This document shows, piece after piece, positions 1 to 8,176 of a DNA stretch of 64,000 bases. The DNA is from Nocardioides sambongensis (GTDB lineage Bacteria; Actinomycetota; Actinomycetes; Propionibacteriales; Nocardioidaceae), in the NCBI RefSeq assembly GCF_006494815.1, contig NZ_CP041091.1, forward strand, positions 3,238,501-3,302,500, written 5' to 3'. Under the pieces are notes generated by a model. The model saw only the letters and a list, made by a program, of their open reading frames with translations. It made no database searches and was not told the DNA's origin. The stretch's first letter is position 1, and every line of letters begins with the position of its first letter. A program made the translations under genes and the position numbers.

Positions 1-880
1 CGACGTAGTCGATCCCGGCCGGCGGCTGCACCTCCGCGATCGCGGTCAGCTGCGACACGTCACCCCGCTCCCGGGCCGCCTGGTCCTCCAACCAGGTCAG
101 CGAGCGCCGGGCGTGCCGGGCGGTGCGGAGGGTGTCGGTCTGCCGGAAGACGTCGTTGAACACCTCCAGCGACAGCGGTCCGGTGTAGCCGGCGCGGACC
201 AGGTGGCCGACGAAGCCGACCAGGTCGAACGAGCCCTCGCCGGGGAAGAGCCGGTGGTGCCGGCTCCAGCTCAGCACGTCCATGGAGAGCCGCGGCGCGT
301 CGGCCAGCTGGACGAAGAAGATCTTCTCGCCGGGGATCTGCTCGATCGCCGAGGGGTCGTGGCCGCGGGAGAGGATGTGGAAGCTGTCCAGGCAGGTGCC
401 GACGGCGGGATGGTCGGCGAGCTCGACGATCCGCCAGGCGCGCCGGTAGTCGGAGACGAACGTGCCCCAGGCGAGCGCCTCGAACGCCACCCGCACGCCG
501 TACGACGCCGCCAGCTCGCCGAGCCGGCGCAGCTGTGCCGCGGAGACCTCGTCGGAGTCCACGGTCGCGGTCGCCACGTTGCTGCAGACCAGCATGGTGT
601 CCATGCCGAGCCGGTTCATCACCCGGAACCGCTCCTCGGCTCGACGCAGGTTGTCGACGAGCACCGACTCCTCGACCCCCTCGAAGTCGCGGAACGGCTG
701 GTAGAGGTCGAGGGTGAGCCCGAGCCGGTCCGCGCGGGCGCGGATCTCCTCGGGGCTGAGCTCGCTGACCACCAGGTCCGGCTCGAAGATCTCGACCCCG
801 TCGAACCCCGCCTCCGCGGCGGCGTCCATCTTCTCCTCCAGGCTGCCCGAGAGGCAGACGGTCGCGATCGAGTGACGCAT
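1..880 (-). CDS. qsuB: 3-dehydroshikimate dehydratase, QsuB type (C-terminus beyond window)
   Basis: The visible 293 residues form a sugar-phosphate-isomerase-like TIM barrel that would dehydrate 3-dehydroshikimate to protocatechuate. Four acidic or amide residues, E134 (FEALAWG), D165 (CLDSFH), Q191 (FVQLAD) and E239 (LEVFND), sit where the family places its divalent metal ligands. After residue 280 the chain runs through AEVQPPAGIDYV and off the window edge, which resembles the start of the second, HPPD-like domain of two-domain QsuB proteins; that second domain is inferred. The ATG overlaps the stop of the upstream dehydroquinase as TGATG, so the two are translationally coupled. It is the last visible gene of the quinate/shikimate operon. 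Confidence 0.85.
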   Translation of the reverse strand, partial: MRHSIATVCLSGSLEEKMDAAAEAGFDGVEIFEPDLVVSELSPEEIRARADRLGLTLDLYQPFRDFEGVEESVLVDNLRRAEERFRVMNRLGMDTMLVCSNVATATVDSDEVSAAQLRRLGELAASYGVRVAFEALAWGTFVSDYRRAWRIVELADHPAVGTCLDSFHILSRGHDPSAIEQIPGEKIFFVQLADAPRLSMDVLSWSRHHRLFPGEGSFDLVGFVGHLVRAGYTGPLSLEVFNDVFRQTDTLRTARHARRSLTWLEDQAARERGDVSQLTAIAEVQPPAGIDYV

Positions 881-1341
881 CAGGCACCCGCCTCGGCGGC
901 GAGGCCGGCCAGCGCCCGGATCGCCAGCTCGTAGCCGGGCACCCCGAGCCCCACGATCACGCCCCGCGCCACCGGGGAGAGGAACGAGTGGTGCCGGACC
1001 TCCTCGCGGGCGTGCACGTTGGTCAGGTGCACCTCGACCATCGGCACCTCGGCGCCGGCCACCGCGTCGCGCAGCGCCAGCGAGGTGTGGGTGTAGGCGC
1101 CGGCGTTGAGCACCGCGCCGACGCTGCGGCCGGCGGCGACGGCGGCACCGCACTCCTGAAGCCAGGTGACCAGCTCGCCCTCGTGGTTGCTCTGCCGGAA
1201 GTCGACCTCGAGTCCGAGCTCGGCCCCGACGGTCCGGCACCGCTGCTCGACGTCGGCGAGGGTGTGCCGGCCGTAGACGGCCGGCTCGCGCCGGCCGAGC
1301 AGGTTGAGGTTGGGTCCGTTGAGGACGTGGACGGTGGTCAT
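880..1341 (-). CDS. aroQ: Type II 3-dehydroquinate dehydratase
   Basis: This 153-residue protein would dehydrate 3-dehydroquinate to 3-dehydroshikimate. The family's hallmarks are clear: HVLNGPNLNLLGRREP at the N-terminus with the lid arginine, QSNHEGELVTWLQE, NAGAYTHTS and VEVHLTNVHAREEVRHHS carrying the catalytic histidine. The length is normal for the dodecameric type II enzyme. It sits between shikimate dehydrogenase and dehydroshikimate dehydratase, so its role here is catabolic (QsuC-like) rather than only aromatic biosynthesis. It starts at ATG 1341, 26 bases after the shikimate dehydrogenase stop. Confidence 0.93.
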   Translation of the reverse strand: MTTVHVLNGPNLNLLGRREPAVYGRHTLADVEQRCRTVGAELGLEVDFRQSNHEGELVTWLQECGAAVAAGRSVGAVLNAGAYTHTSLALRDAVAGAEVPMVEVHLTNVHAREEVRHHSFLSPVARGVIVGLGVPGYELAIRALAGLAAEAGA

Positions 1342-1367
1342 CGCGGATCTCCTCGCTGCGGTGGGGC

Positions 1368-2261
1368 TCAGCTGTCGGCGGCCGTGCTGTCGGCGGCGCT
1401 GTCGGCGGCGCTGTCGGCGGCGATCAGGGCGTCGAAGTGGGCGTGCATCCGGTCCGCGTCGGGGTCGCGGCCGGTGATCAGGCGCAGGCTCTCCACCGCC
1501 TGGCCGACGGCCATCGCGCCGCCGTCCAGGGTGGCCAGGCCGCGGGCCCGCGCTCGTCGTACCAGCTCGGTGTCGAGGGGCCGGTAGACCACCTCGGCCA
1601 CCCAGGCGGAGCCGTCCAGCAGGGACACGTCGAGGGCGACGCCGGGGTGCTCGCGCATCCCCGTCGGCGTCACGTGCACGACGCCGTCGACCTGCGGCAG
1701 CCAGTCGTCGAGCGCACCGTCGGTGGTCCCGAGCCGCTCGCCGCCGAACCGCTCGATCAGCCGTTCGGTGGCCGCCTCGGCCCGGTCGTGGACCACGACC
1801 CGCTCGAAACCGAGGTCGAGCAGCGCGCAGACGGTGGCCAGCCCCGCCCCGCCGGCGCCGACCTGCAGCACGGTGCCGCGGGGTCGGTCGCCGAGGAAGC
1901 CCTCGAGGCCGGCGCGGAACCCGACGTGGTCGGTGTTGTAGGCGACCCGCCGCTCCCCGAGCAGCACCAGGTTGGCGGCGCCGATCCGGGCCACCGCGTC
2001 GCTGACCTCGTCGACGTGACCGAGCACCTGCTGCTTGTAGGGGTGGGTCACGTTGACCGCGGCGTAGCCGAGGTCGTGCACCCGGGCCAGCTCGGCGCCG
2101 AGGTCGACGTCGGCGTGGTGCAGCAGGTCGATCGTGTCGTAGCGGTAGTCGAGACCGAGGCGGGTGGCCTCGCGGATGTGCATCGGCGGGGTCAGCGAGG
2201 GCCCGATGCCGTGGCCGATCAGGCCGACCAGGAAGCGGTCGGCGTCGGTGGCGGTGCTCAT
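1368..2261 (-). CDS. aroE: Shikimate/quinate 5-dehydrogenase family protein
   Basis: The 297-residue protein has the AroE fold: GLIGHGIGPSLTPPMH for substrate binding, NVTHPYKQ with the catalytic lysine, NTDHVGF, and a Rossmann motif QVGAGGAGLATV. It would oxidise shikimate or quinate with NAD(P)+. The start motif reads GHGIGPSLTP rather than the usual S-x-S of biosynthetic AroE, matching the quinate/shikimate catabolic QsuD-type branch. ATG 2261 overlaps the stop of the phosphotriesterase-like gene. The C-terminal tail is a run of A-D-S-A repeats encoded by a small tandem repeat, beyond the normal end of the fold. Confidence 0.88.
   Translation of the reverse strand: MSTATDADRFLVGLIGHGIGPSLTPPMHIREATRLGLDYRYDTIDLLHHADVDLGAELARVHDLGYAAVNVTHPYKQQVLGHVDEVSDAVARIGAANLVLLGERRVAYNTDHVGFRAGLEGFLGDRPRGTVLQVGAGGAGLATVCALLDLGFERVVVHDRAEAATERLIERFGGERLGTTDGALDDWLPQVDGVVHVTPTGMREHPGVALDVSLLDGSAWVAEVVYRPLDTELVRRARARGLATLDGGAMAVGQAVESLRLITGRDPDADRMHAHFDALIAADSAADSAADSTAADS
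1386..1421. repeat. Three perfect 12-bp tandem repeats
   Basis: The unit GCTGTCGGCGGC occurs three times head to tail inside the 3' end of the shikimate dehydrogenase gene and encodes the Ala-Asp-Ser-Ala tail. Because the unit is 12 bp, copy-number change would keep the frame and only lengthen or shorten the tail. Confidence 0.85.
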
Positions 2262-3262
2262 GTCGGGTCCACCACCGGGGTCAGCAGGCGCTGGGCGTTG
2301 TGGATCATCATCGTGTCGAGGTCCTCCTGACGGGCGCCGCGCTCCAGGAGCTGCGGCACCACCCGTCGGCTGAGGTGGTCGTGGGTCCAGTGGGGGGTGT
2401 GCGCGCGGCGCCAGGCCGGCGGGGTGACGCGGCTGAAGTAGGCGGCGTCGTGGGAGAGGACGAGCTGGCCGGCGTGGCCGCGCTCGAGCAGCGCGAGCAC
2501 CGTCGCGGTCCGCTTCTCGTCGTCGCCGGTGTGCGCCATCCCGAAGCGGTCCATGCCGAGGGTGACCCCGAGGTCGAGCAGGGTCAGCAGGTAGTCCAGG
2601 TCCTCGCTGTCCCCGCTGTGCCCGATCACCAGGTGGTCCGCGGCCACCCCGCGCCCGAGCAGGAACCGGGCCTGGTCGAGCCCGTTGCGCAGGTGCGGGT
2701 TGGAGTGCGTGGTGATCGGCACCCCGGTGGCGGCGTGCACCGTCGCGGCCGCCGCCATCACCCGGGTGATGTCGTCGGTCATCCCGGGGACGTCGGTGAC
2801 CACCTTGAGCATCCCGGCGCGAACCCCGCTGTCGCCGATCCCGGCGACCACGTCGCGGGTGAACATCTCGACCAGCGGGTCCGGCCCGCCGACCAGGCGC
2901 CCCGGACCGTGGGTCCGGAAGTACGGCGGCAGCACCTCGTCGGCGTACCAGCCGGTGGAGGCGACCAGGTGGACCCGGGTCCGGGCGGCGACCCGGGCGG
3001 CCAGCCCGGTGTCGCGGCCCAGTCCCGGGACGGTCAGGTCGACGACCGTGCGCACCCCGAGGCCGTACAGCTCCTCGAGACCGGCCACCGCGGTCTCCAC
3101 CGCGGCGTCGGCGTCCCACTCCGGGTGCGGGTAGTCCCGGTCCAGCTCGGGGCTGCGCACGAACAGGTGCTCGTGGGTCAGCGTCCAACCGAGGTCCGCC
3201 GGCGCCACCGGGCCCCGGTAGGTCTGCACGACTCCGGCCGGCGCCTCGCCACGAGCGGTCAC
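2258..3262 (-). CDS. Phosphotriesterase-family metal-dependent hydrolase
   Basis: The 334-residue protein belongs to the amidohydrolase superfamily, phosphotriesterase/lactonase branch. It shows the metal-binding LTHEHLF near residue 30, VDLTVPGLGRD, a lysine in GMLKVVTD as the likely carbamylated bridging residue, THSNPH, VIGHSGDSED and LSHDAAYF with the last metal-ligand aspartate. Many members of this family are lactonases or esterases and not true phosphotriesterases. Its position between a TRAP binding protein and shikimate dehydrogenase suggests opening of a lactone or ester of quinate/shikimate, which is an inference. It starts at GTG 3262, overlapping the upstream stop as GTGA. Confidence 0.8.
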   Translation of the reverse strand: MTARGEAPAGVVQTYRGPVAPADLGWTLTHEHLFVRSPELDRDYPHPEWDADAAVETAVAGLEELYGLGVRTVVDLTVPGLGRDTGLAARVAARTRVHLVASTGWYADEVLPPYFRTHGPGRLVGGPDPLVEMFTRDVVAGIGDSGVRAGMLKVVTDVPGMTDDITRVMAAAATVHAATGVPITTHSNPHLRNGLDQARFLLGRGVAADHLVIGHSGDSEDLDYLLTLLDLGVTLGMDRFGMAHTGDDEKRTATVLALLERGHAGQLVLSHDAAYFSRVTPPAWRRAHTPHWTHDHLSRRVVPQLLERGARQEDLDTMMIHNAQRLLTPVVDPT

Positions 3263-4269
3263 TCCTGCGAGTCCTTGATCGACTCGTAGACGGCGAGGGA
3301 GTCGCCCTCGAGGTTGTCGCGGAACCAGGCGTCGGCCTGCTCGGAGAAGGCGTCCACGTCGACGTCGTCGACGATCTCGATCGCGTCCTCGGACTCCCAG
3401 GTGTCCAGGGTCTCCTGCTCGGCCTCCTCCACGCAGCCGGGCATCTGCTCGACGGCCGAGGCGACCGCGTCCTCGACGGCGGTCCGCTGCTCGTCGCTCA
3501 GGTCGTCGAAGGCGGGGCTGGCCACGATCAGGTTGGAGTTCTGGGCGTGGCTGGACAGGCTCAGGTAGTCCTGCACCTCGACCAGGTTGGTCGCGTCGAT
3601 GTTGACGATCGGGTTCTCCTGGCCCTCGACGACGCCCTGCTGGAGGGCGAGGTAGAGCTCCTCGTAGGCGACCTCGGTCGCCTCCGCGCCGAGCGCCTCG
3701 GCGTTGAGCAGGAACTGCGGGGAGCCGGGGAACCGCATCCGCAGGCCCTCGAGGTCCTCGGGCTCGCGGATCGGGTCGTTGGCGGTGAACTGGCGGGCGC
3801 CGGCGGACCAGGCGCCGAGGATGGAGACGTCGGAGGCGGCCTTGAAGTCCTCCTTGAGCTGGTCGGCGGCGTCGCTGGTGAAGTAGTTGTCGAGCGCCGC
3901 GGCGTCCTCGAACGCGTAGGCCGCGTCGACCACGCCGACCGGCTCGTAGGCGGCGGCGAGCGCGCTGGCGCCCTGGATGTCGATGTCGATGTCGCCGGAC
4001 TGGACCGATGCGATCCGGTCCGCGTCGCCGCCGAGCTGGCTGTTGGCGTAGATCTCGACCGACAGGTCGACGTCGGCGTCCTCGACCTCCTGCTTGATCA
4101 CCTCGGCGCCGCAGGTGTGCTGCGGCTGGTCCTCGGCATAGCTGTGCGCCAGGGTCAGCTCGGTGCCGCCGCCGCCCTCGTCGTCCCCGCCGCAGGCGGC
4201 CAGGGCCAGCGGCAGGGCGAGTACGGCGGTCGCGGCGAGCGTGCGGTGCAGCTTGACGGAGTGCTTCAT
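3259..4269 (-). CDS. dctP: TRAP transporter substrate-binding lipoprotein DctP
   Basis: The 336-residue protein has a lipoprotein signal (basic N-terminus, hydrophobic stretch, LALAAC lipobox with Cys26), then a DctP fold. The family's arginine-containing signatures are visible at GARQFT and in LEGLRMRFPGSPQFL, followed by YEELYLALQQGVVEGQENPIVNI. It would capture an organic acid outside the membrane and deliver it to DctQM, encoded just upstream. The neighbouring enzymes suggest quinate, shikimate or a related hydroaromatic acid. It starts at ATG 4269 and is followed by the hydrolase gene with a 4-base overlap. Confidence 0.93.
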   Translation of the reverse strand: MKHSVKLHRTLAATAVLALPLALAACGGDDEGGGGTELTLAHSYAEDQPQHTCGAEVIKQEVEDADVDLSVEIYANSQLGGDADRIASVQSGDIDIDIQGASALAAAYEPVGVVDAAYAFEDAAALDNYFTSDAADQLKEDFKAASDVSILGAWSAGARQFTANDPIREPEDLEGLRMRFPGSPQFLLNAEALGAEATEVAYEELYLALQQGVVEGQENPIVNIDATNLVEVQDYLSLSSHAQNSNLIVASPAFDDLSDEQRTAVEDAVASAVEQMPGCVEEAEQETLDTWESEDAIEIVDDVDVDAFSEQADAWFRDNLEGDSLAVYESIKDSQE

Positions 4270-4331
4270 GGGTGTTCCTTCCCGACGCGACGGCGCGTCG
4301 TGTGATGAGGCGGAGGCGGGACGTGCGGTGC

Positions 4332-5606
4332 TCACAGGCCGAGCCGGTTCGGCAGCCAGGTCACGAAGCCGGGGAAGAAGATGATCGCCAGGCAGATGAC
4401 CACGAGCGGGACGATGAAGGGCAGCGAGCCCTTGAAGACCTCTCCGACGGGCACCTTGGCGGTCGAGCTCAGCACGTAGAGCACCGTGCCGACCGGTGGG
4501 GTGAGCAGCCCGATCATCAGCGAGAGGATCATCAGGACGCCGAGGACGATGGGGTCGACGTCGAGGCGCAGCCCGATCGGCATCAGGATCGGGACCACGA
4601 GGACCAGGACGGCGGTGGGGTCGACCACCGTGCCCAGGATCAGCATCAGCGCTGCCACGAGCAGCAGGAAGACGGTGCCGTTCTCGGTGAAGCCGAGCAC
4701 CAGCTCGGAGAGGTCCTGGGGGACGCGTTCGCGGGCCAGGACGTAGCCGAGCAGCGAGGCGGAGGAGACGATCAGCATGATCGCCGCCGTCGTCATCACG
4801 GTCTCGGAGAAGATCTTCGGCAGGTCGCGGATGCTCAGCGCGCGGTAGCCGAAGCCGAGCAGCAGGATGTAGAAGGCACCCACCGCTGCGGCCTCGGTGG
4901 GGGTGAAGAAGCCGCCGAGGATGCCGCCCAGGATGATCACCGGGGTCAGCGCCGGACCGATCACCCGCTTGCCGGTCTCGGCCAGCCGGCTCCACGAGAA
5001 GCCGGTGTGCACGATGTCGGGCTGACGGCGTACCTGGATGAAGACCACGATGCAGAGGCCGACCGCCATCAGCAGGGCCGGGATCACCGAGGCCGCGAAC
5101 AGGGCGCCGGTGGAGACCGCGGCGAGGCCGGCGTAGATGACCGCGGGGATGCTCGGCGGCATCACCGGCGCGATCAGTGCGGAGGCACCGACCACGCCGA
5201 GACCGAAGCGGCGGCTGTAGCCGTTGCGGACCATCGCCGGGATCTCCACCTTGCTCAGTGCCGCGGCGTCGGCGACCGCCGAGCCGGACATCCAGGAGAA
5301 GCCGAGGCTGACGCCGACGCTGACGTAGCCGAGGCCGCCACGGACCTTGCCGAAGAGGGCGAGGGCGAAGTCGAAGAGCCGGTCGGCGATGCCGGCGTGG
5401 TTGGCGATCACGCCGAGCAGCACGAAGAGTGGCACGGCGAGCAGCGGGAAGCTGGCCGTCGAGTTGGTGATCAGCCGCATGGCCAGGCCGACGGACTGGC
5501 CGTCGATGATCAGGTAGGCGAGGCCGGGGCCGAGGAAGGCGAAGGCGACCGGGACGCGGAGGACCAGGAGCAGGCCGATGGCGCCGAGCAGGAGGGCGAC
5601 GGTCAT
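4332..5606 (-). CDS. dctM: TRAP transporter large permease DctM
   Basis: The 424-residue, strongly hydrophobic protein has about twelve membrane segments and the DctM signatures VAFAFLGPGLAY, PLFVLLGVIANHAGIADR, MSGSAVADAAALSKVEIPAM, PPSIPAVIYAG, FFTPTEAAAVGAFY and GLLTPPVGTVLYV. It forms the sodium-coupled channel of a tripartite transporter with the DctQ encoded immediately upstream (4-base overlap) and the DctP encoded downstream. ATG 5606 is the only start that gives the usual DctM N-terminus. Confidence 0.94.
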   Translation of the reverse strand: MTVALLLGAIGLLLVLRVPVAFAFLGPGLAYLIIDGQSVGLAMRLITNSTASFPLLAVPLFVLLGVIANHAGIADRLFDFALALFGKVRGGLGYVSVGVSLGFSWMSGSAVADAAALSKVEIPAMVRNGYSRRFGLGVVGASALIAPVMPPSIPAVIYAGLAAVSTGALFAASVIPALLMAVGLCIVVFIQVRRQPDIVHTGFSWSRLAETGKRVIGPALTPVIILGGILGGFFTPTEAAAVGAFYILLLGFGYRALSIRDLPKIFSETVMTTAAIMLIVSSASLLGYVLARERVPQDLSELVLGFTENGTVFLLLVAALMLILGTVVDPTAVLVLVVPILMPIGLRLDVDPIVLGVLMILSLMIGLLTPPVGTVLYVLSSTAKVPVGEVFKGSLPFIVPLVVICLAIIFFPGFVTWLPNRLGL

Positions 5607-6211
5607 GCCGGGGCCCCCTTCCCGTTGGTGCCGCTGGTGCCGTCCGCGGTCGGGCTCCCGTCGTGGGGGCCGTTGACCTGGATCGCGAGCTCCTCGGAGT
5701 GGTCGGCGGCCTGCACGCCGCGGACCGCCACCTGGACCGCCGCCACGCTCGCCCGGATGGCGGTGCTCACGAAGCCGAGCAGGGGCAGCAGGTAGACCCA
5801 CTTCATCGGCAGACCGAGCGAGGGGGTGGTCAGGCTGCCGGACTCCTCGATGAGGGTCCAGCAGGAGTAGGCGAAGCCGACGCCGCAGGCCGCGACCACC
5901 ACGAGGGCGAAGACGTGGATGACGCGGACCAGGAGCTCCGGCTTGAGCGAGTCGACGATCTGGAGCGCGATGTGGCCGTCCCGGGTGACCAGGACACCGG
6001 TGGCGGTGAAGGTCAGCCAGACCAGGCTGTAGCGGGCCAGCTCGCCGGTCCACGTCCAGCCGTCGATCGGGAGGTAGCGCTGGCCGGCCTGGACCAGGAC
6101 CAGGACGAAGATGACGGCGGCGGCGGTGCCGGCGATGCCGATCTCGATCGCGGTGACGACCCGGATGAGTCGTCGCCACCACGTATCGGTGGGTGGGTGC
6201 TGCGTGGTCAC
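5603..6211 (-). CDS. dctQ: TRAP transporter small permease DctQ
   Basis: About 202 residues with four membrane segments and the DctQ signature WTGELARYSLVWLTFTATGVLV-RDGHIALQI. It is the small membrane partner of DctM. GTG 6211 is preferred as the start because GAAGGGAAGG lies just upstream and the protein then begins a few residues before the first helix; an ATG at 6262 in the same frame would add a charged 17-residue leader. It is the first gene of the quinate/shikimate operon, divergent from the LacI-type regulator. The C-terminal 40 residues are hydrophilic and unusual in length. Confidence 0.9.
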   Translation of the reverse strand: MTTQHPPTDTWWRRLIRVVTAIEIGIAGTAAAVIFVLVLVQAGQRYLPIDGWTWTGELARYSLVWLTFTATGVLVTRDGHIALQIVDSLKPELLVRVIHVFALVVVAACGVGFAYSCWTLIEESGSLTTPSLGLPMKWVYLLPLLGFVSTAIRASVAAVQVAVRGVQAADHSEELAIQVNGPHDGSPTADGTSGTNGKGAPA

Positions 6212-6272
6212 CGGGACCTTCCCTTCGTGTCGACCGGTGTGGTCGCTGTCACAACGCGACAACCGTAGAAAT

Positions 6273-6299
6273 GTTGCTGCAACCGATGCAATCGGTTGC
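6273..6299. promoter_or_regulatory. LacI-type operator palindromes
   Basis: A perfect 21-bp palindrome, GCAACCGAT-GCA-ATCGGTTGC, spans 6279-6299. A second, overlapping one, GTTGC-T-GCAAC, spans 6273-6283. Both match the GCAA/TTGC half-site style of LacI/GalR regulators and lie between the divergent TRAP operon and the regulator gene, so one bound dimer could control both. Confidence 0.75.
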
Positions 6300-6331
6300 C
6301 AATGTTGCCAGGTTCATGGCTTGATGGGGCG

Positions 6332-7339
6332 GTGCAGCAGCCGACGATCTACGACGTCGCCGAGCGTGCCGGCGTGGCCCCCTCGACCGTCTCCCGAGCC
6401 TTCGGCAAGCCCGAACGCGTCGGACGCGCCACCCGGGAGCGGGTGATCGCCGCCGCGGACGAGCTCGGCTACGTGCCCAACCCGCACGCCCGCGCCCTGC
6501 AGACCGGGCGGCACAAGACGATCGCGATGGTGATCTCCGACATTGCCAACCCGCACTTCTTCGAGCTGATCCGCGGCGCCGAGCAGCGGGCCCGGGCCGC
6601 GGAGAACACGCTGGTCATCGTCAACGCCGAGGAGTCCCCCGCGATCGAGCGGGACCAGATCCGGGTGCTCACCCGGTCCGTGGACGGCTTCATCCTGGCC
6701 GCCAGCCGCCTGCCCGACCAGGAGCTGCGCAACCTCGCCTCCAAGCATCGCGTGGTGCTCGTGGACCGCGAGCTGGCCGCCATCCCCAGCGTCGCGATGG
6801 ACACCGCGACCGGGTGCCGCCAGATCCTCGAGCACCTGGCCTCGTTGGGCCATCACGAGTTCACCTACTGCGCCGGACCGCCGGGCTCCTGGATGGGCGC
6901 GGCCCGCTGGGCCGCGCTCAGCCAGGGCGCGGAGGAGCACGGGCTGCGGGCACGCCGGATCGGCCCCTACACCCCCACCGTCGCCAACGGCGGCGCCGCG
7001 GCCGACAGCGCGCTGCGCAACCGGCCGACCGCGCTGGTGGCCCACAACGACCTGCTCGGCATCGGGATGATGCGTCGCCTGGCGGACCGCGGGGTGCGGG
7101 TGCCCGAGGACGTCAGCGTGATCGGGTTCGACGACATCTTCGCCGCCGAGCTGACCAGCCCCACGCTGACCACCCTCGGCGGGCCCGACGCCCGGGCCGG
7201 GCGGCTCGCGGTGGAGCTGATCCACGAGCTGCTCAAGTCGTCCCAGGCCGGGTCCGGCGAGGGCGAGGAGTCGCCGCACCGGCTGCGGCTGCCCACCAGC
7301 CTGGTGCTGCGCGGCTCCTCCGGTCCCGCCCCGCAGTGA
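6332..7339 (+). CDS. LacI-family transcriptional regulator
   Basis: A regulator of about 335 residues. The N-terminal helix-turn-helix reads PTIYDVAERAGVAPSTVSRAF and the hinge helix PNPHARALQTGR. The rest is a periplasmic-binding-like effector domain with VISDIANPHFFEL, the NDLLGIGMMRRL segment and VSVIGFDDIFAAEL. GTG 6332 is chosen since it begins right before the DNA-binding domain; an upstream in-frame ATG at 6296 would lie inside the operator. It most likely represses the divergent dctQMP-hydroaromatic operon until a pathway intermediate binds. Confidence 0.9.
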   Translation: MQQPTIYDVAERAGVAPSTVSRAFGKPERVGRATRERVIAAADELGYVPNPHARALQTGRHKTIAMVISDIANPHFFELIRGAEQRARAAENTLVIVNAEESPAIERDQIRVLTRSVDGFILAASRLPDQELRNLASKHRVVLVDRELAAIPSVAMDTATGCRQILEHLASLGHHEFTYCAGPPGSWMGAARWAALSQGAEEHGLRARRIGPYTPTVANGGAAADSALRNRPTALVAHNDLLGIGMMRRLADRGVRVPEDVSVIGFDDIFAAELTSPTLTTLGGPDARAGRLAVELIHELLKSSQAGSGEGEESPHRLRLPTSLVLRGSSGPAPQ

Positions 7340-7360
7340 CGGGTGGGGCTCAGCCTGGAA

Positions 7361-8100
7361 TCAGCCGGCGGCCAGCCACTCGTCGTACGTCTGGCGACCG
7401 CGGGGGCCGTCGGCGACCGGGGTGAGCGTGCCGTCGCGCATCGCCCGTCCCGCGGCGCCGGGCAGGCGCAGCCCGATCACCCGGCGGCGCAGACCGCGGG
7501 ACCGGACCAGACGGCGGGCCATCTCCGGCATCATCAGCTGCTCGGGCCCGGCGATCTCCGGCGCCATCGCCGAGGGCGGCCGCTCGGCCAGCGCGACCAG
7601 GTGGTCGGCGACCTCGGCCGCGGCGACCGGCTGGCTGAGCATCTGCGGCACCAGCGAGAGCGGCCCGATCCGCGCGATCCCCAGCGCCTGCTCGGCGAAC
7701 TCGTGGAACTGGGTGGCGCGCAGGATCGTCCAGGGCACCGCCCCGCGCGCACCCGCTGTTCCTGGCGGCGCTTCCCCGCGTAGTAGCCGAGCGGCACGTC
7801 GTCCACGCCGACGATCGAGAGCACCAGGTGGTGCCGCACGCCGGCCGCCTCCTCGGCCGCCAGCAGGGCACCGGTCACCCCGCCGAAGAACTCCTCGGCG
7901 ACACGACGCCGCTGGGTCGTGGTGTTGGTGACGTCGACCAGCGCGGCGACGCCGTCGAGACGCCCGGCGAGCCCGTCGCTCGCGGTCAGGTCGACCCCGG
8001 TCGACCGGGCGACCACCACCGGCTCGTGCCCGCGGCGCTCCGCCGCCGCCACCACCGAACGTCCGACCAGGCCGGTCCCACCGGCGACTGCGATCCGCAT
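7361..8100 (-). pseudogene. NAD(P)-binding SDR/NmrA-like reductase, one frameshift as sequenced
   Basis: The N-terminal part (from ATG 8100) is an atypical short-chain reductase with the cofactor motif VAGGTGLVGRSVV and reads cleanly to YYAGKRRQEQRVRAG. The reading then breaks at the C4 run 7741-7744 and resumes one base out as AVPWTILRATQFHEFAEQA, continuing to the stop at 7361. Restoring one G on the coding strand gives about 246 residues with no other damage. The substrate is unknown; related proteins are NAD(P)H:quinone or isoflavone-like reductases. It lies convergent with the LacI gene and divergent from the enoyl-CoA hydratase. Confidence 0.75.
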
Positions 8101-8176
8101 CGGCCCAGTCTGCGCGCGACACTAGGATCGCGCCACCAGCACGATCTCGACCCGATCCCGACACCCTGGAGCAGAC

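Noticed and set aside
3259..4995. Long upstream extension of the DctP frame
   Set aside because: Residues before MKHSVKL are antisense-like arginine/proline text inside dctM. The signal peptide and lipobox fix the start at 4269.
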